DNA from: Burkholderiales bacterium
GTDB lineage: Bacteria; Pseudomonadota; Gammaproteobacteria; Burkholderiales; SG8-39
Direction of reading: 5' to 3'
DNA: 10,271 bases
Assembly (NCBI GenBank): GCA_025929745.1
Contig: JAICPQ010000083.1
Span: 1 to 10,271, forward strand
The translations under genes and the position numbers were made by a program. Position 1 is the first letter of the stretch. Every line of letters starts with the position of its first letter. The notes beneath the pieces are model-generated. The model made no database searches. It was not told the origin of the DNA and worked only from the letters and a program-made list of their open reading frames with translations. Below are positions 1-7,644 of this stretch, piece after piece.

Positions 1-2370
1 GCGCTGGTGCGCATGGCGCAGGACTTCTCCATGCGCTACACGCTGATCGACGGGCAGGGCAACTTCGGCTCGGTCGACGGCGACTCCGCAGCCGCCTACC
101 GATACACCGAGTGCCGGCTGGAGAAAATCGCCGCCGAGATGCTGGTCGACATCGACAAGGAGACGGTCGATTTCGTGCCGAACTACGACGGCAAGGAGCG
201 CGAACCGACAGTGCTCCCGACACGCGTGCCGAACCTCCTCGTGAACGGCTCCTCCGGCATCGCGGTCGGCATGGCGACCAACATTCCGCCGCACAACCTC
301 GGCGAAGTCGTCGATGCGTGCCTGCATCTGCTTCACCAGCCGCACTGCGCGGTCGAGGAGCTCATCAAGCTGATGCCGGCGCCCGACTTCCCGACCTCGG
401 GAATCATTTACGGTCTCTCCGGCGTGCATGAGGGATATCGCACCGGCCGCGGCCGCGTGGTGATGCGCGCGCGCACCCACTTCGAGGAGATCGGCAAGGG
501 CGATCGCCACGCGGTCATCGTGGACGAGCTCCCCTACCAGGTGAATAAGCGCGCGCTGCTCGAGCGCATGGCGGAGATGGTTACGGAGAAGAAGCTGGAA
601 GGCATCTCCGACATCCGCGACGAGTCGGACAAGAGCGGCATGCGCGTGGTGATTGAGTTGAAGCGCGGCGAGCTCCCGGAGGTCGTGCTCAACAACCTCT
701 ACAAGCAGACGCAGCTCCAGGACACCTTCGGCATCAATATGGTGGCGCTGGTCGAGGGCCAGCCGAGGCTCCTCTCGCTCAAGGAGCTCGTTGAATCGTT
801 CATCTCGCACCGCCGCGAAGTCGTCACCCGGCGCACGGTGTTCGAGCTGCGCCAGGCGCGCGCCCGCGGCCACGTACTGGAGGGCCTCGCCGTCGCGCTA
901 TCGAACGTCGACGAGGTCATCGAGCTCATCAAGAAGGCGACGAGCCCGGCGGAAGCCAAACGCGGCCTCATGGGCCGCGCATGGGGCTCGGATCTCGTGA
1001 AGACAATGCTTGGCACCGTACCCGCCGCGCAGTTCAGGCCCGAGGGTCTGTCGCTCGAATACGGTCTCAAGGACGACGGCTACCGCCTCTCCGAAGAGCA
1101 GGCGCAGGCCATCCTCGAGCTCCGCCTGCAGCGCCTCACCGCGCTCGAGCAGGACAAGATCCGTGACGAGTATCGCGAGGTCATCGTGACGATCACCGAT
1201 CTCCTCGACATCCTGGCGAAGCCGGCGCGCATCATCAAAATCATCGAGGACGAGCTACGCAAGCTGAAGGAAGATTTCGCCGACAAGAGGAAGAGCGAGA
1301 TTGTCACCGTCGCCGAGGACATCTCCATCGAGGACCTGATCGCGCCGCAGGACATGGTGGTCACGTTCTCGCACGGCGGCTATGTGAAATCGCAGCCGCT
1401 CACCGATTACCGCGCGCAGCGCCGCGGCGGCCGCGGCCGCATGGCCACCGCGATGAAGGAAGACGACTTCATCGAGCGGCTGTTCGTCGCGCATTCGCAC
1501 GATCATCTCCTGTCCTTCTCCAACCGCGGGCGGCTGTACTGGCTCAAGGTCTACGAGGTTCCCGCGGGCAGCCGCTCGAGCCGCGGCAAGCCCATCGTCA
1601 ATATGTTTCCGCTCGAGGAAGGCGAGAAGATCACCGCGGTGGTGCCGGTGAAGGAATTCGACGAGAACCACTACGTTTTCATGGCGACCGCGCAGGGCAC
1701 GGTGAAGAAGACGCCGCTTGCCGACTTTTCGCGGCCGCGCCCGAGCGGCATCATCGCGGTCGGCCTGGACGAGGGCGACTACCTCGTCGGTGCCGCGCTC
1801 ACCGACGGCAAGTATGACGTCATGCTTTTCTCCTCGGACGGCAAGGCGGTGCGCTTCCAGGAAGGCGACGTACGGCCGATGGGCCGTCAGGCGACCGGGG
1901 TGCGCGGCATGCGCCTCGGCGAAGGGCAGCGCGTGGTGTGCATGCTCGCGGCGAAGGACGAATCGCGCGCGGTGCTCACGGCCACCGCGAACGGCTATGG
2001 CAAGCGCACCGCTATGGCCGAATACCCGCGCCACGGCCGCGGCGGCCAGGGCGTGATCGCGATCCAGGTCTCGGAGCGTAACGGCGCTGTCATCGGCTCG
2101 GTGCTCGTCGTTGAGCAGGACGAAGTCATGCTGATCTCCACCGGCGGCGTCCTCATCCGCACCGCGGTGTCGCAGATCCGCGAGATGGGCCGCTCCACGC
2201 AGGGCGTAACGCTCATCTCGCTCGATCAGGGGGAAAAGCTCGCCGGCGTCGAGCGCATCGAGGAGCGCGATCTCGCCAACGGCAACGGCGGCGTTAACGG
2301 CGACGGCGGCAATGGCGACGCGCACGAAGAGGTTCCTCCCCCGTCCGAACCGCCGCCGACCGTCCACTGA
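1..2370 (+). CDS. gyrA: DNA gyrase subunit A (5' partial)
   Basis: GyrA is the DNA-breaking and rejoining subunit of DNA gyrase (A2B2), which introduces negative supercoils using ATP hydrolysed by GyrB. The frame is open from base 1, and codon 1 aligns with about residue 88 of E. coli GyrA, so the N-terminal 87 or so residues lie upstream. The catalytic tyrosine is at 103-105 in the RYTE motif (E. coli Tyr122). The quinolone-resistance region is only partly present: the positions equivalent to E. coli Ser83 and Asp87 are just outside the window. The GyrA box QRRGGRG at 1417-1437 (E. coli 560-566) separates it from the paralogue ParC, and the same 87-residue offset there means no net indel between the two landmarks. 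The C-terminal beta-pinwheel follows, then a Gly/Asn/Pro-rich tail of about 30 residues (2278-2367). Inferred total length is about 876 aa, against 875 in E. coli. The stop codon directly abuts the serC start. Confidence 0.98.
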   Translation, partial: ALVRMAQDFSMRYTLIDGQGNFGSVDGDSAAAYRYTECRLEKIAAEMLVDIDKETVDFVPNYDGKEREPTVLPTRVPNLLVNGSSGIAVGMATNIPPHNLGEVVDACLHLLHQPHCAVEELIKLMPAPDFPTSGIIYGLSGVHEGYRTGRGRVVMRARTHFEEIGKGDRHAVIVDELPYQVNKRALLERMAEMVTEKKLEGISDIRDESDKSGMRVVIELKRGELPEVVLNNLYKQTQLQDTFGINMVALVEGQPRLLSLKELVESFISHRREVVTRRTVFELRQARARGHVLEGLAVALSNVDEVIELIKKATSPAEAKRGLMGRAWGSDLVKTMLGTVPAAQFRPEGLSLEYGLKDDGYRLSEEQAQAILELRLQRLTALEQDKIRDEYREVIVTITDLLDILAKPARIIKIIEDELRKLKEDFADKRKSEIVTVAEDISIEDLIAPQDMVVTFSHGGYVKSQPLTDYRAQRRGGRGRMATAMKEDDFIERLFVAHSHDHLLSFSNRGRLYWLKVYEVPAGSRSSRGKPIVNMFPLEEGEKITAVVPVKEFDENHYVFMATAQGTVKKTPLADFSRPRPSGIIAVGLDEGDYLVGAALTDGKYDVMLFSSDGKAVRFQEGDVRPMGRQATGVRGMRLGEGQRVVCMLAAKDESRAVLTATANGYGKRTAMAEYPRHGRGGQGVIAIQVSERNGAVIGSVLVVEQDEVMLISTGGVLIRTAVSQIREMGRSTQGVTLISLDQGEKLAGVERIEERDLANGNGGVNGDGGNGDAHEEVPPPSEPPPTVH

Positions 2371-3444
2371 ATGTCGCGCATTTATAACTTCAGCGCGGGT
2401 CCCGCGATGCTGCCCGCCGAGGTGCTCGCGCGCGCCGGCGATGAGATGCTCGACTGGCGCGGCAGCGGCATGTCGGTGATGGAGATGAGCCATCGCGGCA
2501 AGGAATTCATGTCGATCGCCGCGGAAGCCGAAGCCGATCTGCGTTCGCTCCTCGCCATTCCCGCCAACTACAAGGTCCTTTTCCTGCAGGGCGGGGCGAC
2601 GCTGCAGTTCGCGCAGGTACCGATGAACCTGCTGCGCGGCAAAGGCAAGGCCGATTACGTCATCACGGGCGAGTGGTCGAAGAAGGCGATCAAGGAGGCG
2701 AAGAACTATTGCGACGCGGCGGTGGCGGCGAGCTCGGAAGACCGCAACTTCACCTATGCGCCCAAGACGTGGAACGTGCGCAAGGATGCGGCCTACGTCC
2801 ACTATTGCTCGAACGAGACCATCGGCGGCGTCGAGTACCACGAGGTCCCGAAAGCCGAAATCCCGCTCGTCGCCGACGCCTCATCGCATTTCCTCTCGCG
2901 GCCGCTCGACGTCGCGAAGTTCGGCCTGATCTACGCCGGCGCGCAGAAGAACGCCGGGCCGGCCGGCCTCACCATCGTCATCGTGCGCGACGATCTCATC
3001 GGCCAGGCGGCCAAGGGCACGCCGAGCGTCATGGACTACAAGGGCCAGGCCGATGCCGACTCCATGTTGAACACGCCCGCTACTTACTCCATGTACATCG
3101 CGGGGCTCGTGTTCAAGTGGATCAAGCACCAGGGCGGCCTTGCGGCGATGGAGAAGCAGAACATCGAGAAGGCGAAAGTCCTCTACGACTGCCTGGACTC
3201 GAGCCAATTCTTCGCGAGCCCGGTGGCGAAGGAGGACCGCTCGCGCATGAACGTGCCGTTCACGCTGAAAGACAAGTCGCTCGACGACGCCTTCCTCAAG
3301 GGCGCGGCGCAGCGCGACCTCACGCAGCTCAAGGGACATCGCTCGGTTGGCGGCATGCGCGCCTCGATCTACAACGCCATGCCGATCGAAGGCGTGCGCA
3401 AGCTCGTCTCCTATATGAAGGAGTTCGAAAGCAAGCATGGCTAA
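2371..3444 (+). CDS. serC: phosphoserine aminotransferase SerC
   Basis: This 357-aa PLP enzyme of aminotransferase class V converts 3-phosphohydroxypyruvate plus glutamate to phosphoserine. In many proteobacteria it also acts on the equivalent phosphohydroxythreonine intermediate of pyridoxal phosphate synthesis. The N-terminus MSRIYNFSAGPAMLP and the SHRGKEF motif (residues 40-46, phosphate-binding His/Arg) match E. coli SerC throughout. The PLP-binding lysine is K193 in YAGAQKNAGPAGL, and the C-terminal KGHRSVGGMRASIYNAMP block is intact. Length is close to the 362 aa of E. coli. The start is the ATG immediately after the gyrA stop. No Shine-Dalgarno sequence is visible, so translation probably depends on ribosomes finishing gyrA. 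Its last 8 nt overlap the next gene, which encodes the enzyme making its substrate. Confidence 0.97.
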   Translation: MSRIYNFSAGPAMLPAEVLARAGDEMLDWRGSGMSVMEMSHRGKEFMSIAAEAEADLRSLLAIPANYKVLFLQGGATLQFAQVPMNLLRGKGKADYVITGEWSKKAIKEAKNYCDAAVAASSEDRNFTYAPKTWNVRKDAAYVHYCSNETIGGVEYHEVPKAEIPLVADASSHFLSRPLDVAKFGLIYAGAQKNAGPAGLTIVIVRDDLIGQAAKGTPSVMDYKGQADADSMLNTPATYSMYIAGLVFKWIKHQGGLAAMEKQNIEKAKVLYDCLDSSQFFASPVAKEDRSRMNVPFTLKDKSLDDAFLKGAAQRDLTQLKGHRSVGGMRASIYNAMPIEGVRKLVSYMKEFESKHG

Positions 3445-4633
3445 GGGGGGCCGGGATCGCAAATGCGAGATCCTGGTCATCAACAACATCGCGCAGGTGG
3501 GGCTCAAGCGATTCCCGCCCGAGCGCTACGCGGTGGTCAAGGACTCCAAGGATCCGTGGGCCATCCTCGTGCGCTCGCAGGACCTGCATAGCTTCGAGTT
3601 CGGACCGTCGCTCCGCGCCGTCGGACGCGCCGGCGCCGGCGTGAACAACATCCCCGTGCCCGCGCTTTCCAAGCGCGGCATCCCGGTATTCAACGCGCCG
3701 GGAGCCAACGCCAATGCCGTGAAGGAGCTCGTGCTTGCCGGCATGCTGATCGCCGCGCGCAACCTCGCGCCGGCGCTCGACTTCGTGCAGAAGCAGAAGC
3801 CCGCGCCCGATCTGGACAAGAAGATCGAGGAAGGCAAGAAGCAGTTCGCCGGGTTCGAGCTGCCCGGGCACACGCTGGGCGTCATCGGTCTGGGAAAGAT
3901 TGGCAGCCTGGTCGCCGACGCGGCGATTCGCCTGGGCATGAACGTCCTGGGCTTCGACCCGCACATCACGGTGGAGGCGGCGTGGAGCCTGCCTTCGCAG
4001 GTAAAGCGCGCCAATTCCGTCGACGAAGTTTTTAAGGCGAGCCACTTCGTCACGCTGCACGTGCCGCTGGTCGAAAAGACGCGGCATCTCGTCAACACGA
4101 AGAACATCGAGGGTTTCCGCACCGGCGCCGTGCTTCTCAACTTTTCGCGCGAGGGCGTGGTCGCCGACGAGGCGGTGCGCAAGGGCGTCGCGAACGGCAG
4201 GCTCAAGTGGTACGTCACCGATTTTCCGAGCGCGGACCTCGTCGGCACACCGGGCGTGATCGCGCTGCCGCATCTCGGCGCATCCACCGGCGAGGCCGAG
4301 GACAATTCGGCGGTCATGGTGGTCGACGAGCTGCGCGATTATCTGGAGCACGGCAACCTGCAAAACGCCGTGAACTTCCCCGATGCTCTAATGGCGCGCG
4401 AGGCGCCCTATCGCCTCGCGATCGCGAACGCCAACGTGCCGGACATGCTCGGCCGGATCTCGCACACGCTCGGCAAGCGCAAGATCAACATCCATAACAT
4501 GCTGAACAAGTCGAAAGGCGACATGGCGTACACGCTGGTCGACGCCGATACGCCGGTGCCCGCCGACGCGCTCAAGGAGCTCTCGAGCCTGAGCGGCGTG
4601 CTCGCCGTGCGCTACCTGCCGGTCGATGGCTGA
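3437..4633 (+). CDS. serA: D-3-phosphoglycerate dehydrogenase, short ACT-domain type
   Basis: This 398-aa D-2-hydroxyacid dehydrogenase is assigned to the first step of serine synthesis, 3-phosphoglycerate to 3-phosphohydroxypyruvate with NAD. The Rossmann motif GLGKIG is at residues 151-156, and Asp174 (GFDPH) is the usual NAD-selecting acid. Arg238 (NFSREG) and His279 (LPHLGAST) are the expected catalytic Arg and His. An ACT domain spans about 327-396 (LAIANANVPDMLGRIS onward), so serine feedback is plausible. The ACT domain and the adjacent serC argue against other hydroxyacid dehydrogenases such as PdxB. Length fits the short 390-aa PGDH class rather than the 410-aa E. coli or the >500-aa long form. 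The region of the catalytic Glu is divergent (TDFPSAD, 261-267). The start is ATG 3437, inside the end of serC. An AAGGAG at 3418-3423 is a usable ribosome binding site with rather long spacing, and no other in-frame start lies near the conserved N-terminus. Its end overlaps pheA by 8 nt. Confidence 0.9.
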   Translation: MAKGGRDRKCEILVINNIAQVGLKRFPPERYAVVKDSKDPWAILVRSQDLHSFEFGPSLRAVGRAGAGVNNIPVPALSKRGIPVFNAPGANANAVKELVLAGMLIAARNLAPALDFVQKQKPAPDLDKKIEEGKKQFAGFELPGHTLGVIGLGKIGSLVADAAIRLGMNVLGFDPHITVEAAWSLPSQVKRANSVDEVFKASHFVTLHVPLVEKTRHLVNTKNIEGFRTGAVLLNFSREGVVADEAVRKGVANGRLKWYVTDFPSADLVGTPGVIALPHLGASTGEAEDNSAVMVVDELRDYLEHGNLQNAVNFPDALMAREAPYRLAIANANVPDMLGRISHTLGKRKINIHNMLNKSKGDMAYTLVDADTPVPADALKELSSLSGVLAVRYLPVDG

Positions 4634-5693
4634 CGATCTCGAAAAGCTGCGCGCCGAGATCGATCGGCTCGACGATGAATTGCACGCGCTCATCCAGAGC
4701 CGGGCGGCGCTCGCGCAGAGGATCGGCGAGCTCAAGCAAGGCGCGCCCGCGTATCGCCCGGAGCGCGAGGCGCAGGTCCTCGAGCGCCTCTCGGCAAAGC
4801 GCGGCATCCTGCCGCCCGAGCGCGTCATCGCGGTGTTCCGCGAGATCATCTCCGCGTGCCGCGGACTCGAAGAAGCGATCCGCGTGTCCTACCTCGGTCC
4901 CGAAGGCACGTTCAGCGAGCAGGCGGTGCGCAAGCACTTCGGCCGCGCGGTGGACGCGTTGCCTGCGGCCTCGGTCGACGAGGCGTTCCGCCGCTGCGAG
5001 TCCGCCGCGGTCCAGTTCACCGTGGTGCCGGTCGAGAACTCGACCGAGGGCGCGGTCGGCCGCACGCTCGATCTTCTGGTCTCGACTCCGCTTCGCATCT
5101 GCGGCGAGATCGAGCTCAGGATCCAGCAGAACCTGCTTTCGCGCGCGGAATCCATGTCCGCGGTGAACAGGATCTATTCGCACGCGCAGTCGCTCGCGCA
5201 ATGCAACACCTGGCTCTCCCATAACCTGCCGGCGGTGGAACGCATCCCGGTGACCTCGAACGCCGACGCAGCCCGGCGCGCGGCCGAGGAGCTGGGCGCG
5301 GGCGCGATCGCGGGCGAAGCCGCCGGCGAGCGCTATCAGCTGCGCGTGCTCGCGCGCGCGATCGAGGACGATCCCAACAACACCACGCGCTTTCTCGTGC
5401 TCGGCCACCTCGAGCCCGGCCCCACCGGCCGCGATCGCACTTCGCTCGTGATGTCGGCCGAAAACAAGCCCGGCGCGGTCCACGCACTGCTCGCGCCGCT
5501 CGCGCGCGAGCGCGTGAGCATGACGCGCATCGAATCGCGCCCGGCAAAGGCGCGAAGCGCGCTGTGGGAATACCTTTTCTTCATCGATGTGGACGGCCAC
5601 CAGAAGGACGAGCCGGTGGCCAAGGCGCTCACGGAGCTGCGCCGTCTAGCTCCGTACCTCAAGGTCCTGGGTTCATACCCGGCAGCGAAATAG
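4626..5693 (+). CDS. pheA: P-protein: chorismate mutase / prephenate dehydratase
   Basis: This 355-aa bifunctional enzyme converts chorismate to prephenate and then to phenylpyruvate, the committed route to phenylalanine. An AroQ-type chorismate mutase helical domain covers about residues 1-85, with active-site-like Arg9, Arg26, Lys37 and the RPERE segment at 44-48. The prephenate dehydratase domain covers about 86-265, starting SYLGPEGTFSEQA, with VPVENSTEGAVG (134-145) and the catalytic NNTTRF motif at 251-256. A C-terminal ACT domain (about 272-350) has the GAVHALL and ESRP (303-306) motifs that bind phenylalanine in this family, so feedback inhibition by Phe is expected. Length is typical of Pseudomonas-type P-proteins. 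The ATG lies in the last 8 nt of serA with no clear ribosome binding site, which suggests coupling. The stop is 2 nt before hisC. Confidence 0.97.
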   Translation: MADDLEKLRAEIDRLDDELHALIQSRAALAQRIGELKQGAPAYRPEREAQVLERLSAKRGILPPERVIAVFREIISACRGLEEAIRVSYLGPEGTFSEQAVRKHFGRAVDALPAASVDEAFRRCESAAVQFTVVPVENSTEGAVGRTLDLLVSTPLRICGEIELRIQQNLLSRAESMSAVNRIYSHAQSLAQCNTWLSHNLPAVERIPVTSNADAARRAAEELGAGAIAGEAAGERYQLRVLARAIEDDPNNTTRFLVLGHLEPGPTGRDRTSLVMSAENKPGAVHALLAPLARERVSMTRIESRPAKARSALWEYLFFIDVDGHQKDEPVAKALTELRRLAPYLKVLGSYPAAK

Positions 5694-5695
5694 AA

Positions 5696-6805
5696 ATGTT
5701 GATGGATCTCTGCGAACTATCTCCGTCGTACGTGCGCTCGATCGCGCCCTACCAGCCGGGCAAGCCGATCTCCGAACTCGCGCGCGAAATGGGGCTGGAT
5801 GAGCGCACCATCGTGAAGCTCGCCTCCAACGAGAATCCGCGCGGCATCGGCCCGCGCACGCGCGCGGCGATCGACGCCGCGCTGCCCGACATCGCGCGCT
5901 ACCCGGACGGCAACGGCTTCGAGCTCAAGCAGGCGCTCGCGCGCCGCTACCACGTTGACATGGGCGCGGTCGTTCTCGGCAACGGCTCGAACGACGTGCT
6001 CGAGCTCGTCGCGCTCGCCTTCCTCGGGCCGGGACGCGCCGCGGTCTTTTCGCAGCACGCCTTCGCGGTCTATCCGCTCGCCACGCAGGCCCGCGGCGCG
6101 CGCTCGATCGTCGTGCCGGCGAAGAACTACGCGCACGATCTCGAGGCGATGGCGAAGGCGATCGACGACGAAACCTACGTCGCCTGGATCGCGAACCCGA
6201 ACAACCCGACGGGTACCTTCGCGCCGCACGGGCAGGTGGAGGCGTTCCTGCGCCGCGTCCCCGAGCGCGTGCTGGTGGTGCTCGACGAGGCGTACAACGA
6301 ATACCTCACGCCGGACCTGCGCTTCGACACGGTCAAGCTCGTTAAGCGCCATCCCAATCTCGTCGTCGCACGTACGTTCTCGAAAGCCTATGGCCTCGCC
6401 GGCCTGCGGGTCGGCTATGCGCTCGCGCATCCGTCGGTCGCCGACGTGATGAACCGGGTGCGTCAGCCGTTCAACGTGAACAGCATTGCGCTCGCCGCTG
6501 CGCGCGCCGCGCTCGACGACATGGAGTTCGTGGCGCGCAGCTACGCCGAAAACCTGCAGGGCATGCGCCAGCTCGAGGAAGGCGCGAAGAGGCTCGGGCT
6601 CGACTACATTCCTTCGCACGGGAACTTCCTCACCATCCGCGTCGGCAAGGCTGCGGAGGTGTACAAGAAGCTCCTGAAGCGCGGCGTGATCGTGCGGCCG
6701 GTCGGCGGCGGCTACCAGTTGCCCGAGCACCTGCGCGTCACCATTGGCACGGCGCAGGAGAACGAGCGCTTCCTCGGGGCGCTTGCCGCTTCCGTGAGGG
6801 AATGA
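5696..6805 (+). CDS. hisC: histidinol-phosphate / aromatic aminotransferase HisC
   Basis: This 369-aa PLP fold-type I aminotransferase belongs to the HisC family. The family transaminates imidazole-acetol phosphate with glutamate, and supraoperon members commonly also accept phenylpyruvate, 4-hydroxyphenylpyruvate or prephenate. Its place between pheA and tyrA suggests an aromatic role, possibly alongside another hisC in the his operon; this is inference. Visible motifs are LASNENP (42-48), NPNNPTG (167-173), DEAYNEY (197-203) and the PLP lysine K230 in SKAYGLAGLRVGY, with Arg238 for PLP phosphate and a C-terminal LRVTIGT. The start is uncertain by two codons: ATG 5696 is the first after the pheA stop, and ATG 5702 is equally plausible. 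The frame stays open upstream into pheA, but family alignment begins near SYVRSIAPY, so that extension is not real. The stop overlaps the tyrA start as ATGA. Confidence 0.92.
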   Translation: MLMDLCELSPSYVRSIAPYQPGKPISELAREMGLDERTIVKLASNENPRGIGPRTRAAIDAALPDIARYPDGNGFELKQALARRYHVDMGAVVLGNGSNDVLELVALAFLGPGRAAVFSQHAFAVYPLATQARGARSIVVPAKNYAHDLEAMAKAIDDETYVAWIANPNNPTGTFAPHGQVEAFLRRVPERVLVVLDEAYNEYLTPDLRFDTVKLVKRHPNLVVARTFSKAYGLAGLRVGYALAHPSVADVMNRVRQPFNVNSIALAAARAALDDMEFVARSYAENLQGMRQLEEGAKRLGLDYIPSHGNFLTIRVGKAAEVYKKLLKRGVIVRPVGGGYQLPEHLRVTIGTAQENERFLGALAASVRE

Positions 6806-7644
6806 GGCTCGCCGTCATTGGCGTAGGGTTGATCGGCGGTTCTTTTGCGCTCGCGCTCAAGGCGGCCAAGGCAGTCGAGCACGTCGTCGGTGTCGGACGA
6901 AACAGCGCGAACCTCGAGCTCGCGCGTACCCGCGGCATCATCGACGCGGTCGCCGCCGATCCCGCGTCCGCGGCGCGCCATGCCGATCTCGTCCTCGTCG
7001 CCGCGCCCGTCGGCCAGTATGCGCGGATTTTCTCGGCGCTCATGAGCACGAAGGCGGTCATCACGGACGGCGGCAGCACCAAGCGCGACGTCGTCGCCAC
7101 CGCGCGCAAGGCGCTCGGCGCGAACCTCGCGCGCTTCGTGCCCGGGCACCCCATCGCCGGCGCGGAGAGGAGCGGCGCCGCGGCGGCGGACGCGGAGCTT
7201 TTCCGCGGCCGCCGCGTCGTGCTCACGCCGCTCAAGGAAACGAGCGCGGAAGCGGCAAGCGTCGTGGAGGAGGCCTGGAAGCAGTGCGGCGCGCGAGTGA
7301 GCCGCATGGATCCGGCCGAGCACGACGCGGTACTTGCGACGGTCAGCCATCTGCCGCATCTCCTCGCCTTCGCTCTGGTGCACGAAGTGGCGCGGCGCGC
7401 GAACTCCGCGGAGCTCTTCTCTTTCGCCGCCGGGGGGTTCCGCGACTTCACGCGCATCGCCTCGAGCCATCCCGAGATGTGGCGCGACATCTGCGTCGCC
7501 AACCGCGACCGCGTGCTCGACGAAGTGCGCCGTTTCTCGGCGAAGCTCGACCAGGTCAAAGCGCTCCTCGAGCGCCCGGCCGAGCTCGAAAAGCTCTTCG
7601 CCGAGGCGCGCGAGGCGCGCGACAAATGGATTCAATCGAGCTAG
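6802..7644 (+). CDS. tyrA: prephenate/arogenate dehydrogenase TyrA
   Basis: This 280-aa monofunctional TyrA oxidatively decarboxylates prephenate to 4-hydroxyphenylpyruvate and/or arogenate to tyrosine. The N-terminal Rossmann fold has GVGLIGG at residues 7-13. The residue after beta-2 is Arg33 (GVGRNS) where NAD-specific members carry an acid, which suggests NADP use or relaxed cofactor choice (inference). The dehydrogenase motifs are TDGGSTK (88-94), VPGHPIAGAERSG (113-125, substrate-site His), SHLPHLLAFAL (182-192) and FAAGGFRDFTRIA (208-220). There is no AroQ mutase domain (unlike the E. coli T-protein) and no ACT domain is evident, so chorismate mutase must come from PheA or elsewhere. 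It begins with an ATGA overlap with hisC and runs 19 nt into aroA in a different frame. In some Pseudomonas relatives the neighbouring tyrA and aroA homologues are fused; here they are separate. Confidence 0.95.
   Translation: MRLAVIGVGLIGGSFALALKAAKAVEHVVGVGRNSANLELARTRGIIDAVAADPASAARHADLVLVAAPVGQYARIFSALMSTKAVITDGGSTKRDVVATARKALGANLARFVPGHPIAGAERSGAAAADAELFRGRRVVLTPLKETSAEAASVVEEAWKQCGARVSRMDPAEHDAVLATVSHLPHLLAFALVHEVARRANSAELFSFAAGGFRDFTRIASSHPEMWRDICVANRDRVLDEVRRFSAKLDQVKALLERPAELEKLFAEAREARDKWIQSS

Noticed and set aside
1255..2841. 528-codon open frame on the minus strand across gyrA/serC
   Set aside because: It is rich in His, Arg, Ala and Asp, has no recognisable domain, and lies opposite well-conserved gyrA and serC. 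Long antisense frames are expected where third positions are nearly all G or C.
3445..3450. Run of six G just after the serA start, as a possible phase-variable or frameshift site
   Set aside because: The frame continues intact into a full-length conserved SerA, and six G is too short to suggest programmed slippage.
2673..3644. 323-codon plus-strand frame crossing the serC/serA junction
   Set aside because: It is serC and serA read out of frame, Arg/Pro-rich with no domain, and overlaps two confidently identified genes.
5564..5695. Upstream extension of hisC inside the 3' end of pheA
   Set aside because: The frame is open from a GTG at 5564, but the residues are pheA out of frame and HisC family alignment begins only near 5726.
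3329..6730. Further long minus-strand frames (3329-4363, 4572-5600, 5717-6730)
   Set aside because: Same compositional shadow effect opposite serA, pheA and hisC; no family motifs and no plausible start context.
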